Below are positions 7,869 through 16,276 of a DNA stretch of 48,758 bases, piece by piece (the stretch's first letter is position 1; each line of letters opens with the position of its first letter). Source of the stretch: Synechococcaceae cyanobacterium (GTDB taxonomy: Bacteria; Cyanobacteriota; Cyanobacteriia; PCC-6307; Cyanobiaceae); contig CANEWU010000004.1 of NCBI GenBank assembly GCA_947442825.1, positions 1-48,758 of the forward strand. Direction: 5' to 3'. Made by a program: the position numbers and the translations under genes. The notes below the pieces were generated by a model. That model had not been told where the DNA came from. It worked only from the letters and a program-made list of their open reading frames with translations, and did no database searches.

Positions 7869-8467
7869 CGCAGGGCAGCGTTGCTGGCGGGCTGCGCCGC
7901 CTGCAGCTGCTCCAGGGCGGCCAGCACTTCGGTGCTGTGCCCGGCCGGTCGCACCGCGGTCCACACCTGGCGGAGTGTGCCCTCGGGATCCACTAGGAAG
8001 GTATGGCGCTGCGAGTAAGGCGAGATCCACGACCCGTAGCGACGGCTCACCGCGCCATCGGGATCGGACAGGAGGGGGAAGGCAAGGCCTTCGCTGCCGC
8101 AGAAGGATTGGTGGCTCTCGCCGTCGTCGGCGCTGATGCCGGCGATCGCCGCACCGCGGGAGCGGTAGGTGGCCAGATCCCGCTGGAAGCCCCGTGCTTC
8201 CAGGGTGCAGCCACTGGTGAAATCACGCGGGTAGAAATAAAGAACGAGCCATTGGCCGCTGAAATCGGCCAAGGAGAGCTCGGTGTCTGTGGCACCACCC
8301 TTGCCATCGGGGGTGACGGCAGCAAGCTGGAAGTCCGGTGCGGGCTGTCCGAGCGGAGGCAGAGTGCCCCCCAACGCTGAAGCCACCGCAGGGCGGAGAA
8401 GCCACAAAAAAGCAGCTGCGCCTAGATCGCGCAACAGCTGCCGCCGCGAGAATGGCTCCGGCGCCAT
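7865..8467 (-). CDS. Peroxiredoxin of the BCP/PrxQ type with export signal
   Basis: A 200-residue thiol peroxidase. The peroxidatic motif PRDFTSGC places the peroxidatic Cys at residue 87. PrxQ enzymes often carry the resolving Cys five residues later; here that position (92) is Arg. The only other Cys is 123 in SFCGSEG, so it is the candidate resolving residue. The N-terminus has SRRQLLRDLG followed by a hydrophobic run, suggesting Tat or thylakoid-lumen targeting. It would reduce hydroperoxides outside the cytoplasm. It lies 8 bases after rpmB and overlaps the phosphatase start by four bases. The family call is firm; targeting is likely. Confidence 0.9.
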   Translation of the reverse strand: MAPEPFSRRQLLRDLGAAAFLWLLRPAVASALGGTLPPLGQPAPDFQLAAVTPDGKGGATDTELSLADFSGQWLVLYFYPRDFTSGCTLEARGFQRDLATYRSRGAAIAGISADDGESHQSFCGSEGLAFPLLSDPDGAVSRRYGSWISPYSQRHTFLVDPEGTLRQVWTAVRPAGHSTEVLAALEQLQAAQPASNAALR

Positions 8468-8475
8468 GGGGAAGC

Positions 8476-8712
8476 TCAGATGCGGGCCAGGTTGACGCCC
8501 ATCTCGCTGGCGTAGGCGGCCAGGCCTTTCTTCTGGATGGTGCGCAGGGTGCGGGTGGACACCCGCAGACGCACGAAACGTTTGCCTTCAGCCCACCACA
8601 GACGGCGCTCCTGCAGGTTCACCTGCTGCAGCTTCTTGGTGCGCACATGGGAGTGGCTGACGGCCATGCCGTTGTTGGCGCGCTGGCCGGAGAGCTGGCA
8701 GACCCGGGACAT
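8476..8712 (-). CDS. rpmB: 50S ribosomal protein L28
   Basis: A 78-residue basic protein starting [15 protein letters not shown] and containing [15 protein letters not shown], both diagnostic for bacterial L28. ATG at 8710-8712 is the family start; an in-frame upstream ATG would add MVF. Only one Cys is present, so this is the zinc-free form. The 47 bases upstream separate it from the ABC transporter operon on the same strand. They contain a weak hairpin followed by T-rich sequence (minus strand, about 8747-8733), which could terminate the transporter message, and must also hold the rpmB promoter. Confidence 0.96.
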   Translation of the reverse strand: MSRVCQLSGQRANNGMAVSHSHVRTKKLQQVNLQERRLWWAEGKRFVRLRVSTRTLRTIQKKGLAAYASEMGVNLARI

Positions 8713-8732
8713 GAAGACCAACGAAAAAGAAC

Positions 8733-8747
8733 AAAAGGGCTAAGCCC
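8733..8747 (-). terminator. Weak possible terminator after the ABC transporter operon
   Basis: On the minus strand GGGC-TTA-GCCC is followed by TTTT and then TTCTTTTT. The stem is only four base pairs, so efficiency is doubtful. The position just after the ATPase gene and before rpmB is sensible. Confidence 0.3.
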
Positions 8748-8759
8748 CAGATATTGACT

Positions 8760-9773
8760 CTAGCAAAGCGCCTCCATCAAAGGGGAATCCGGGGGCGGTA
8801 GCCGCTCGCCTGTGCCCCCGTCGAACCACAGTTCATGACGGCGCTCCCAGCCCACCCGCAGGCTCTCCGTTGCCGGGCTCTCTGCCCCGAGCAGCATCCG
8901 CAGCGGACCCCGCTCGCTCTCCAGCCAGAGCAGCTGCTGCGCCCCCATCCATTCCCGCCGCAGGATCCGGGCCGCCAGGCCTGCTTCGGCCACGGGGCGC
9001 AGGTGTTCGGGACGCAGGCCGAGCTGGCGGCCGCCCTGGGGCGGCAGCAGGTTGAGGGCGGGCCGACCGAGAAAGGTGGCCACGAAGCGGTTGGCCGGCG
9101 ACTCATAGAGCTCCCGCGCCGTGCCGAGCTGCTGCAGCCGGCCGCCCTCGAGCACCGCCAGCCGGTCGGCCAGGCCGATCGCCTCCTGCTGGTCATGGGT
9201 GACGTAAAGCACCGGGGCCTCGCCGCCGCAGAGCAGGCGCCGCAGCTCGGGCCGCAGCTCCTCCCGCAGCTGGGCATCCAGGTTGCTCATCGGTTCGTCC
9301 AGCAGCATCAGGGCCGGCTGGCGCAGCAGCGCCCGCGCCAGGGCCAACCGCTGGCGCTGGCCGCCCGAGAGCTGGGCGGGGCGCCGCTCCCGCAGGTCCG
9401 CCAGCTGCAGCAGCTCCAATACCCCTGCAATGCGTCGCTCCCGTTCCCTTGGCGCCACCCCCCGCACGCGCAACCCCAGGGCCAGATTGCCGAACACATT
9501 CAGGTGCGGATACAGGGCATAGCTCTGGAACACCATCGCCACGCGCCGCCGCCCCGGCGGTTCGTGGGTGATGTCCCGCCCGTCGAGCAGGATGCGACTG
9601 CCCTCCTCCGGGGCATCCAGGCCGGCCACCAGGCGCAGGGTCGTGGTCTTGCCGCAGCCGCTAGGCCCCAGCAGGGCCACGCATTCCCCCGCCGCCACCG
9701 CCAGGTCAAGCCCATGGAGCAGGGGGCGCCCCCCCACCCGTCGGGCCAGCTGCCGGAGCTCGAGGGCACTCAT
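8760..9773 (-). CDS. ABC transporter ATP-binding protein, MalK/UgpC (GgtA-like) type
   Basis: A 337-residue ATPase with Walker A GPSGCGKTTT, the MalK-type Q-loop VFQSYALYPHLNVFGN, signature LSGGQRQRLALARAL, Walker B LMLLDEPMSNLD and the switch His in YVTHDQQEA. A C-terminal OB-fold domain (TOBE-like, from about 240, RPEHLRPV) is typical of sugar and polyol importers. It energises uptake through the two permeases encoded just upstream. ATG at 9771-9773 overlaps the permease stop by four bases. Substrate is not readable; the family includes glucosylglycerol, trehalose, sucrose and glycerol-phosphate systems, and a compatible solute would be reasonable for a cyanobacterium (inference). Confidence 0.92.
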   Translation of the reverse strand: MSALELRQLARRVGGRPLLHGLDLAVAAGECVALLGPSGCGKTTTLRLVAGLDAPEEGSRILLDGRDITHEPPGRRRVAMVFQSYALYPHLNVFGNLALGLRVRGVAPRERERRIAGVLELLQLADLRERRPAQLSGGQRQRLALARALLRQPALMLLDEPMSNLDAQLREELRPELRRLLCGGEAPVLYVTHDQQEAIGLADRLAVLEGGRLQQLGTARELYESPANRFVATFLGRPALNLLPPQGGRQLGLRPEHLRPVAEAGLAARILRREWMGAQQLLWLESERGPLRMLLGAESPATESLRVGWERRHELWFDGGTGERLPPPDSPLMEALC

Positions 9774-10585
9774 CCTTTCACCGCCGCCTGGGTGAGGCCG
9801 GACACGATCGCCCGCTGGAACAGCAGCAACAGGACCACCAGCGGCAGGCTGCCGAGCACGGTGGCGGCGGCGTAGGCGCCGTAGGGAACGGTGAACACCG
9901 AGGAGGATCCGAGGCGGGCGATGGCGGTGGGCAGGGTGAGCAGGGGCTCGCGGCTGATCCAGGTGAGCGCGATCGGGTACTCGTTCCAGCTGAACAGAAA
10001 CACCAGGATGGCGGTGCTGCCGATCGCTGGCCCGAGCAGGGGCAGCAGCACAAAGCGGAGCCGCTGCAGCGGTCCGAGCCCCTCCAACTGGGCGGCATCC
10101 TCCAGCTCCGGTGGCAGGTCGGCCAGGGCTGAGCGCAGCAGCAGAATCGCCAGGGGGAGCGAGAGGGCGGCGTAGGGGAGCGCCAAGGCCAGTAGGTGGT
10201 TGGCCAGCCCCAGGCGTCGCGCCCACTCCAGCAACGCCAGAAACAGCAGCACGGTGGGAAACAGGCTTGCGGCCAGCAGGGCCGTGAGCGTGGCCCAGCG
10301 CAGACCGCCTCGCAGGCGCTGGAGGCCGTAGGCGCAGGGCAGGGCCAGCACCAGGGTGAGGGCCGTGGCCGCCAGGCCCACCAATGAGCTGTTGAGCAGG
10401 TAACGCCAGAAGGGGGGATCCGCCATCAGCAGCAGCCGGTAGTTGGCCAGCGTCCAGCCGCCCATGGCGGCGGCACCGGGCAGGGCCGAGCCAGCTCCCA
10501 CCAGCGCATCGGGCGGCCGCAGGGAGGTGAGCAGCTGCCAGAGCAGCGGCCCGAGACTCCAGAGCAGCGCCAGTGCCCGGATCAT
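9770..10585 (-). CDS. ABC transporter permease, MalG-like (carbohydrate/compatible solute)
   Basis: A 271-residue integral membrane protein with about six hydrophobic helices. It carries the EAA-type coupling motif ELEDAAQLEGLGPLQRLRFVLLPLL (residues near 170-195), which contacts the ATPase. SWNEYPIALT near 215 is typical of MalG-type permeases. With the next permease it forms the membrane channel of the importer. ATG at 10583-10585 overlaps the stop of the first permease gene by four bases. It also overlaps the downstream ATPase start by four bases, so translation of the operon is likely coupled. Confidence 0.93.
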   Translation of the reverse strand: MIRALALLWSLGPLLWQLLTSLRPPDALVGAGSALPGAAAMGGWTLANYRLLLMADPPFWRYLLNSSLVGLAATALTLVLALPCAYGLQRLRGGLRWATLTALLAASLFPTVLLFLALLEWARRLGLANHLLALALPYAALSLPLAILLLRSALADLPPELEDAAQLEGLGPLQRLRFVLLPLLGPAIGSTAILVFLFSWNEYPIALTWISREPLLTLPTAIARLGSSSVFTVPYGAYAAATVLGSLPLVVLLLLFQRAIVSGLTQAAVKG

Positions 10586-11433
10586 CGGAACAAGCCGGCG
10601 CGACGCTGGCTGGCCAGCCAGAGCAGTCCAGGAACCAGCAACAGGGCAAAAGTTGCCAGCAACACGGTGGCGGCATAACCGAAGTCGAGGAAGCGCAGGG
10701 CCTGCAGGGCGCCGTAAAGGGCCAGGCTTTCGGTGCTGCCGGCCGGTCCGCCGCCGCTGAGCACCTGCACCAGCTCGAACACCCCCAGCGCCTGGGCGAG
10801 GCGGAAAAGGGCCGCCAGCGCGAACCAGGGCGCCAGCAGGGGCAGGGTGAGGTGGCGCAGGATCCGCCACGGCCCCGCCCCCTCCAGCACCAGGGCCTCC
10901 CGCAGATCGGCGGGGATGGCCTGCAGCCCCGCCAGCAGCAGCAAGGCCACAAAGGGGGTGGTCTTCCACACGTCGGCGACCACCACGGCAAACCAGGTGG
11001 TGGCCGGGGTGGAGAGGAAGCCATAGGGCTGGCGACCGGCCGCCACCAGCACGGCGTTGATCGGACCGTGGGGATCGTTGAGGATCCAGCGCCAGCCCAG
11101 GGCCATCACGGTGGTGGGCAGGGCCCAGGGCAGCAGCACCGCGGCCCGCAGCCAGCCACTGCGGGGCCGATGCAGGAGCAGGGCCAGCGCCAGCCCCAGC
11201 AGGAGCTCCAGACCCACCGAGACGGTGGCGAAGCGCAGGCTCTGGGCTACGTCCTGCCAGAAGCGGCCATCCTGGGCCAACCGCAGCCAATTGGCCCCGC
11301 CGTTGGCCACCGGCTCCAGGCCGGTGAGCAGTGAGCTGGCGTGGCCGCTGAGCCAGGCGTAGCGCAACAGCGGACCCACGAACACCACAGCCAGGAGGGC
11401 CAGGGCGGGCAGCATCAGCAGCCAGGTGGTCAT
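10582..11433 (-). CDS. ABC transporter permease, MalF/UgpA-like
   Basis: A 283-residue membrane protein with about six helices. The EAA loop reads ADLREALVLEGAGPWRILR near residue 180, and LPWALPTTVMALGWRWILND near 100 is a common feature of the UgpA/MalF group. It pairs with the MalG-like permease. The ATG at 11431-11433 shares one base with the TGA of the binding-protein gene (TGATG); a TTG three bases earlier is an alternative. Position between the binding protein and second permease is the standard order of this transporter class. Confidence 0.93.
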   Translation of the reverse strand: MTTWLLMLPALALLAVVFVGPLLRYAWLSGHASSLLTGLEPVANGGANWLRLAQDGRFWQDVAQSLRFATVSVGLELLLGLALALLLHRPRSGWLRAAVLLPWALPTTVMALGWRWILNDPHGPINAVLVAAGRQPYGFLSTPATTWFAVVVADVWKTTPFVALLLLAGLQAIPADLREALVLEGAGPWRILRHLTLPLLAPWFALAALFRLAQALGVFELVQVLSGGGPAGSTESLALYGALQALRFLDFGYAATVLLATFALLLVPGLLWLASQRRAGLFR

Positions 11434-12683
11434 CAACGGCTGCCGGCGGCCACGAGCACGGCCTCACTCTGGCGCTGGGCAGTGGCCATTGTCGCGGCGG
11501 CAGCGGGGTTGCCATCGCCCGCCAGCAGGCCGTTCACCTGGCGTTGCACCACATCGCTGAGCTGGGCGTAGAGGGGAGTGGTGGGACGGGCCACGGCGCT
11601 CTCCAGGGCCTGGCGCTGTACGGCCAGCAGCGGTAGCTCGTTCCGCAGGATCGGATCGTCATAGAGGCTCTGCCAGGTGGGGGCGTAGCCATAGCGGCGA
11701 GCCAGGTGGCGTTGCACCTCCTCTCCGCAGAGCCAGCGAATCACCGTGGCGGCCTCGCGGGGATGGGCGCTGCCGCGCAGCAGGGTGAGGCCCCAGCTGC
11801 CCAGCGTGCCGCCCCCCCGCTGGCCTGGTGCCCCCACCAGCGGCACCACGCCCACATGGCCGCGCACGGAGCTGTCGCTCTGTTGCAGCAGGGCGTAGGC
11901 GTAGGGCCAATTGCGCAGGAAGGCCGCCTCGCCGGCCGCGAACAGTTGCAGCGCTTCGTTTTCGGCGAAGCCCGCCACTGCCGGCGGGCTGACGCCCGCA
12001 TCGATCAGGTGGCGTAGCCAGCCCACCGCCGCCACCGCCTGGGGCCGATCGAGGGCGGGCAGCCCGCCGGCCGGGCCGGGGCCAGGCACCCACCAGCTGG
12101 CCCCGTAGGCCTGCAGCGCTTCGTTCACCACGCAGCTCAGCCCCTCGTACTGGCGTCCCTGCCAGAGGTATCCCCAGCGCACCCTGCCCTGGCGTTGCAG
12201 CCGCTGGGCCTGCTGCTCCAGCTCGGCGGTGTCGCGGGGGGGGCGCTCCATCAAATCGGTGCGCCAGTAGAGCAGGCCTGTATCGCCCTGCAGGGGCACG
12301 CGCCAGAGATGGCCGTTGAAGCGGGTGCCGAGCAGGGCCCCGGGGAGCATGCCGTCGAGGGCGTCCTCGCCGAGGAGGGGTTCGAGGGGTTCGAGCCAGT
12401 CGGCGGCCGCGAAGCGGGCGGTCCAGGTGAGGTCCACCAGCAGCAGGTCGTAGGGGGTGTCTCCGAGGAGGAGGCTGCTGACCGCCAGGTCGGAGAGGGC
12501 CTCGCTGTCGAGCGGCCCGCGAACCACCTTCAGGAGCAGCTCCGGATGGTCGGCGTTGAATTGGCGTATCGGCTCAGCGGTGGCGTCGGCGAACGGGGCG
12601 GGCATGAGCACCGTGACCGTCACCGGTGGGGGAGAGGGGGCGCTTGCCGCGGATGGGAGGGCGCCGAGCAGGGCCCCCACCAT
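11433..12683 (-). CDS. ABC transporter extracellular solute-binding protein (family 1)
   Basis: A 416-residue protein of the SBP_bac_1 type: VTVLMPAPFADATAEPIRQF at the start of the mature part, a YDLLLVDLTWTARFAAADWL domain crossover, WRVPLQGDTGLLYWRTDL, and Trp- and Asn-rich lobes. It captures a sugar or polyol for the permease-ATPase genes that follow. From the ATG at 12681-12683 the signal peptide is short and lacks positive charges (MVGALLGALPSAASA). In-frame sequence upstream (to about 12730) encodes a proper n-region and hydrophobic core but no ATG, GTG or TTG. The real start is therefore uncertain. Signal cleavage is expected after ASA. Confidence 0.85.
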   Translation of the reverse strand: MVGALLGALPSAASAPSPPPVTVTVLMPAPFADATAEPIRQFNADHPELLLKVVRGPLDSEALSDLAVSSLLLGDTPYDLLLVDLTWTARFAAADWLEPLEPLLGEDALDGMLPGALLGTRFNGHLWRVPLQGDTGLLYWRTDLMERPPRDTAELEQQAQRLQRQGRVRWGYLWQGRQYEGLSCVVNEALQAYGASWWVPGPGPAGGLPALDRPQAVAAVGWLRHLIDAGVSPPAVAGFAENEALQLFAAGEAAFLRNWPYAYALLQQSDSSVRGHVGVVPLVGAPGQRGGGTLGSWGLTLLRGSAHPREAATVIRWLCGEEVQRHLARRYGYAPTWQSLYDDPILRNELPLLAVQRQALESAVARPTTPLYAQLSDVVQRQVNGLLAGDGNPAAAATMATAQRQSEAVLVAAGSR

Positions 12684-12787
12684 GGCCGCCAGGAGCAGGG
12701 CCAGGGCAGTGAAAACCCCGACCCCTCGTAGCGTCAGCGGCAGCCGCGGCCCCAGTTTCCGCCCTGCGGAGGCAGGGGCAGCCCCCC

Positions 12788-14695
12788 TCAGAGCCCCCGC
12801 TCCATCAGCCGGCCCATCACCTCGGCGCTGCGCTGCTGAAAGCCGGCCAGCTGGTTGGGCTCCAGGCCGCCCACGGCGAGCCGGGCCATTTCATAGAGGT
12901 GGCGGCTGAGGTCGAGGGCCAGGCGCCGGCTTGGGGAATCGTTGTCGCTGCCGGTGATCACCGCGCCGGCCTCCAGCTTGCGCAGTCCCTCCACCAGGGG
13001 ATGGCGGCGGTTGATCACCAGCACGTGGTGGTCGGGCAGGCCGGGCAACCGTTGCTCCATCAGTGCGCCCATGTCGTTGATGCGCCGCATCTGCTCCGGC
13101 AAGAGGATCAGGGCCGCCGGGGCGCCCTCCCCCTTGAGGGGCTCCACCTTGACGGTGACCCGTTCATCGTTGAGGGCGGTGCGGAAGAGCTCGCGCAGCT
13201 TCTCACCGCTCTGTTGGCCGTCGGCCTCGGCCAGATCGGGGGTCTCGTCGCGCAGGCTGGCGTCGAGTTCGGCGTCGACCCGCTGGAAGCGCAGCTCGCC
13301 ATGGCGATGCTCCAGCCAGGGGAGGAACTGGGCGTCGATCAGGGTGTCGGCCATCAGCACCTCCGCTCCCTGGGCGCGCCAGAGGGCGAGAGCGCCGGCC
13401 TGGGCGGCCTCATCGGTGCAATAGAGCACCCGCTGGCCATCCGCTGCCGGGAGGCGGGAGCGGTAGCCGGCCAGGGTGGTGTAGGCGTGGTCGCCAGAGG
13501 CGATCGGATCGGCACTCTCCCCCTCGCCAGCGGCTGGGGCGCTGGTACGAAACAGCACCAGATCGGCCACCTGCTCGGCAAATTTCTCATCCTCCATCGC
13601 CCCGATCTTGATGAAGGGGGCGAGCGAATCCCAGATTTCGGCGTAGCGGGCCGGCTCCTCGCGCCGCAACTCCTTGAGGCGATCACCGATCTTCTTGGCG
13701 ACGAAGCCACCGATGGAGCGCACGCGCCGGTCGGTCTGCAGGGCGCTGCGGCTGACGTTGAGCGGGATATCGGGGGAATCGATCACGCCCCGCAGGGGCA
13801 GCAGATAGCGGGGAACCACCTCCTTGATCGAATCGGAGACGAACACCTGGTTGCAATAGAGGCGGATTTCCCCGTTCTCCCAGTCGGCGCGGCCACTGAT
13901 GCGGGGGAAGTAGAGGATGCCCTGCAGGCTGTAGGGGTAATCGGTGTTGAGGTGAACCCACAGCAGGGGATCACCCTGGAAGGGGTAGAGGTAGCGGTAG
14001 AGCTCGATGTAGTCGTTGTCGGTGAGATCCCTTGGGCTACGGCGCCAGGGGGATTCCTGCTTGTTGACCGTCTCCCCCTCCAGTTGCACAGGCACCGGCA
14101 GGAAATCGCAGTAGGTGGCGATCAGGGTGCGGATCCGGGCTGGTTCCAGGTACTCCAGCTCCTCCTCCATCAGGTGGAGGATCACATCGGTGCCGGCCTC
14201 GGTGCGCTCGGCGGCGGTGAGGCTGAAGGTGGGGGAGCCATCGCAGCTCCAGCGCACCGCTTCGCTGCCCTCGCGGGCGGAGAGGGTGACCAACTCCACC
14301 TGGCGGGCCACCATGAAGCTCGAGTAGAAGCCCAGGCCGAAGTGGCCGATGATGGCATCGCCTTCCTGTTTGTATTTTTCGAGAAACTCTTCGGCGCTGG
14401 AGAAGGCAACCTGGTTGATGTAGCGCTTCACCTCATCGGCCACCATGCCGATGCCGTTATCGGTAATGGTGAGGGTGCGGGCTTCGCGATCGATACGGAT
14501 GTTGATGGATCCCTCCGGCCCTTCGGAGCAATCGCCCGCCATCGCCGCCATGCGCCGCTTGCTGATGGCGTCAACCCCGTTGCTGACGAGCTCGCGCAGG
14601 AACACCTCGTGGCCGCTGTAGACGGCCTTCTTGATGATCGGAAAGATGTTTTCCGTATGGATCTGGATCTGTCCCTGTTCTTCCAGAACCGTCAT
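12788..14695 (-). CDS. htpG: Molecular chaperone HtpG (Hsp90 family)
   Basis: A 635-residue Hsp90. The N-terminal ATPase domain has FLRELVSNGVDAISKRRM near residue 32, DNGIGM near 85 and GHFGLGFYSSFMVA near 115 (GHKL fold). The middle domain contains PLRGVIDSPDIPLNVSRSALQ. The C-terminal dimerisation region ends RSAEVMGRLMERGL. ATG at 14693-14695 gives MTVLEEQGQIQIHTENIF, the family start. Hsp90 supports stress tolerance and phycobilisome or tetrapyrrole proteins in cyanobacteria (family knowledge). A sigma-70-type promoter lies 26-55 bases upstream. No CIRCE operator is present in the leader. Confidence 0.97.
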   Translation of the reverse strand: MTVLEEQGQIQIHTENIFPIIKKAVYSGHEVFLRELVSNGVDAISKRRMAAMAGDCSEGPEGSINIRIDREARTLTITDNGIGMVADEVKRYINQVAFSSAEEFLEKYKQEGDAIIGHFGLGFYSSFMVARQVELVTLSAREGSEAVRWSCDGSPTFSLTAAERTEAGTDVILHLMEEELEYLEPARIRTLIATYCDFLPVPVQLEGETVNKQESPWRRSPRDLTDNDYIELYRYLYPFQGDPLLWVHLNTDYPYSLQGILYFPRISGRADWENGEIRLYCNQVFVSDSIKEVVPRYLLPLRGVIDSPDIPLNVSRSALQTDRRVRSIGGFVAKKIGDRLKELRREEPARYAEIWDSLAPFIKIGAMEDEKFAEQVADLVLFRTSAPAAGEGESADPIASGDHAYTTLAGYRSRLPAADGQRVLYCTDEAAQAGALALWRAQGAEVLMADTLIDAQFLPWLEHRHGELRFQRVDAELDASLRDETPDLAEADGQQSGEKLRELFRTALNDERVTVKVEPLKGEGAPAALILLPEQMRRINDMGALMEQRLPGLPDHHVLVINRRHPLVEGLRKLEAGAVITGSDNDSPSRRLALDLSRHLYEMARLAVGGLEPNQLAGFQQRSAEVMGRLMERGL

Positions 14696-14720
14696 GGGGG
14701 CGGAAAGTGGCTGCCGCTGG

Positions 14721-14750
14721 ATCGTAGGCAGCCCCAGCACCGGCCCTCAA
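14721..14750 (-). promoter_or_regulatory. Sigma-70-type promoter for htpG
   Basis: On the minus strand, TTGAGG (14750-14745) and TACGAT (14726-14721) are separated by 18 bases, and the -10 ends 25 bases before the htpG ATG. This suggests htpG has its own promoter in the 112-base gap after the ferredoxin gene. The rest of the gap shows nothing recognisable. Confidence 0.5.
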
Positions 14751-14807
14751 CCGCGCCACGGGAGGGGTGACCGAACCTGGGGGCCGGGGCGGCGAATGCC
14801 ACCGCCC

Positions 14808-15032
14808 TCAGCCTGCCTTCTGCAGCTCGGGACGCTCCTCCGGCAGGATCGCGCCGGCTACAGGGCACACCTGCAGGCAGATGCCGCAGTCGATGCAGGT
14901 GTCGACATCGATCCAAAAGAAGGGCAGGCCCCGCTGGTTGCTTCCCTTACCGGGATGGATGCAGGCCACCGGACAGGCGTCCACGCAATCGGCCACCCCT
15001 TCGCAGATCTCGGTGACGATCGTGTGGGCCAT
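14808..15032 (-). CDS. Bacterial-type ferredoxin with two Fe-S cluster motifs
   Basis: A 74-residue electron carrier. The second motif, CIDCGICLQVCP, is a classic 4Fe-4S CxxCxxCxxxCP. The first has Cys at 10, 16, 20 and 24 (ICEGVADCVDACPVACI), resembling the 7Fe Azotobacter pattern, where one site may hold a 3Fe-4S cluster. The intervening HPGKGSNQRGLPFFWIDVD is typical of the cyanobacterial FdxB-like family. It is a cytoplasmic low-potential donor with unknown partners. It lies 27 bases after hisZ on the same strand, but no functional link to histidine synthesis is known. Confidence 0.93.
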   Translation of the reverse strand: MAHTIVTEICEGVADCVDACPVACIHPGKGSNQRGLPFFWIDVDTCIDCGICLQVCPVAGAILPEERPELQKAG

Positions 15033-15059
15033 CGACGGGGGAATGTGTTCGGAGGGATC

Positions 15060-16238
15060 TTAGGCAGCCAGCCACTGGGCCCCGCGGCAGCCACGCTGGG
15101 CGGCGATGGCCTCGGCGGCGGCGGCACTGGTGCAGGGCTCCGGGCAGAGTTCCGCACTCTCGCCGCGGGCGTGCAGCTCGGCCATGCGGGCCAGGGCGGC
15201 GACCAATCCCGCTGCCTCGCTGGCGGCCACAAGCCAGGGGCTGGAGGGGCCGGCGGCGGGGCCATCGGCTGCGAGCAGTTCGCGGATTGCTTCAACGGCG
15301 AAGGCGAAGCCGGTGCCGGCGCTTTGTTGGGCATCGGCGCAGAAGCGCCCCACCAGGGCGTCGTACCGGCCGCCGCTGGCGATCGCCACCGGCGCGTCGG
15401 CGCCCTGGCAGACCAGTTTCAGCACCAGGCCGTCGTAGAGATCGAAGTGGGGCTGGAAGGTGGGATCGAGCTGCAGCCGCACCCCCAGCTGCTCCGCCCT
15501 TTTCGTCACGCTTTCGAGGGTTCGGGCCAGGCTCTCGAGCAGCGGCAACGGTCCCAGCCATTGCTCCAGCTGATAGAGCACCTGGGCCGGTTCGCCCCGC
15601 AGGCTCATCAGGGCGGTGAGGCGCTGGCGCTCCGTGGCCGACAGGGGCATGGCCGCCAGGGCCAGGGGGTCGAATTCGGTGAGGGCGGTGCGGACGGCCC
15701 CGCGCTGGCTGGCGGGCACCTGGCCGAGAAGGGCGTTGAGGATGCCGTGGTGGCCCACCAGCAGGGTGGGCCGGTGCTCCGGCCGCAGCCCGAGGGTGGC
15801 GGCGGCCGCCAGCAGCAGGTGCATCAGCTCGCTGTCGGCGGCGGGGGAGGGAACGCCGAGAAGTTCCACGCCGCTCTGGAGCTCCTCGCTCACCCGCAGG
15901 CCCCCGCCCTCCCCGATGGTGCTGCGGTAGGTGCTGCCGCTGGCCCACAGGCGCAACGGGCGCGGCCGGTCGGCCATGCGGGTGCTCGCGGCGCGGGCGA
16001 TCGAGGCGGTGAGTTCAGGCCTGAGCCCCAGGGGTTCGTCGGCCACCAGCCGCACCAGCTCACGCTCGTCGATCGCGCCGCCGGCCTCCAGGGTGTCGAG
16101 CCGCTCGATCGAGGGGGGCGCCACCTCCTGGTAGCCCCAGAGCCGGTACACATCCGCCAGCAGGTCGCAGAGGCGGCGGTTGCGGTCCACCTCGCGGGGG
16201 TTGAGGTCGCGGACGCCGGCGGCGGGTTGCAGGGCCAT
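15060..16238 (-). CDS. hisZ: ATP phosphoribosyltransferase regulatory subunit HisZ
   Basis: A 392-residue paralog of histidyl-tRNA synthetase lacking aminoacylation function. It shows the class II core (AAGVRDLNPREVDRNRRLCD at the start, SIERLDTLEAGG, LGLRPELTASIARAAS as motif 2 region, and IASGGRYDALVGRF near 310). There is no anticodon-binding domain. HisZ activates the short-form HisG enzyme in the first step of histidine synthesis. Length and motif set fit HisZ rather than HisS. ATG at 16236-16238. The 38 bases to the upstream inositol-phosphatase gene suggest cotranscription. Confidence 0.93.
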   Translation of the reverse strand: MALQPAAGVRDLNPREVDRNRRLCDLLADVYRLWGYQEVAPPSIERLDTLEAGGAIDERELVRLVADEPLGLRPELTASIARAASTRMADRPRPLRLWASGSTYRSTIGEGGGLRVSEELQSGVELLGVPSPAADSELMHLLLAAAATLGLRPEHRPTLLVGHHGILNALLGQVPASQRGAVRTALTEFDPLALAAMPLSATERQRLTALMSLRGEPAQVLYQLEQWLGPLPLLESLARTLESVTKRAEQLGVRLQLDPTFQPHFDLYDGLVLKLVCQGADAPVAIASGGRYDALVGRFCADAQQSAGTGFAFAVEAIRELLAADGPAAGPSSPWLVAASEAAGLVAALARMAELHARGESAELCPEPCTSAAAAEAIAAQRGCRGAQWLAA

Positions 16239-16276
16239 GGGCAGAGGAAGAAGCGGGCGAGACCGGCGGCGCGATC

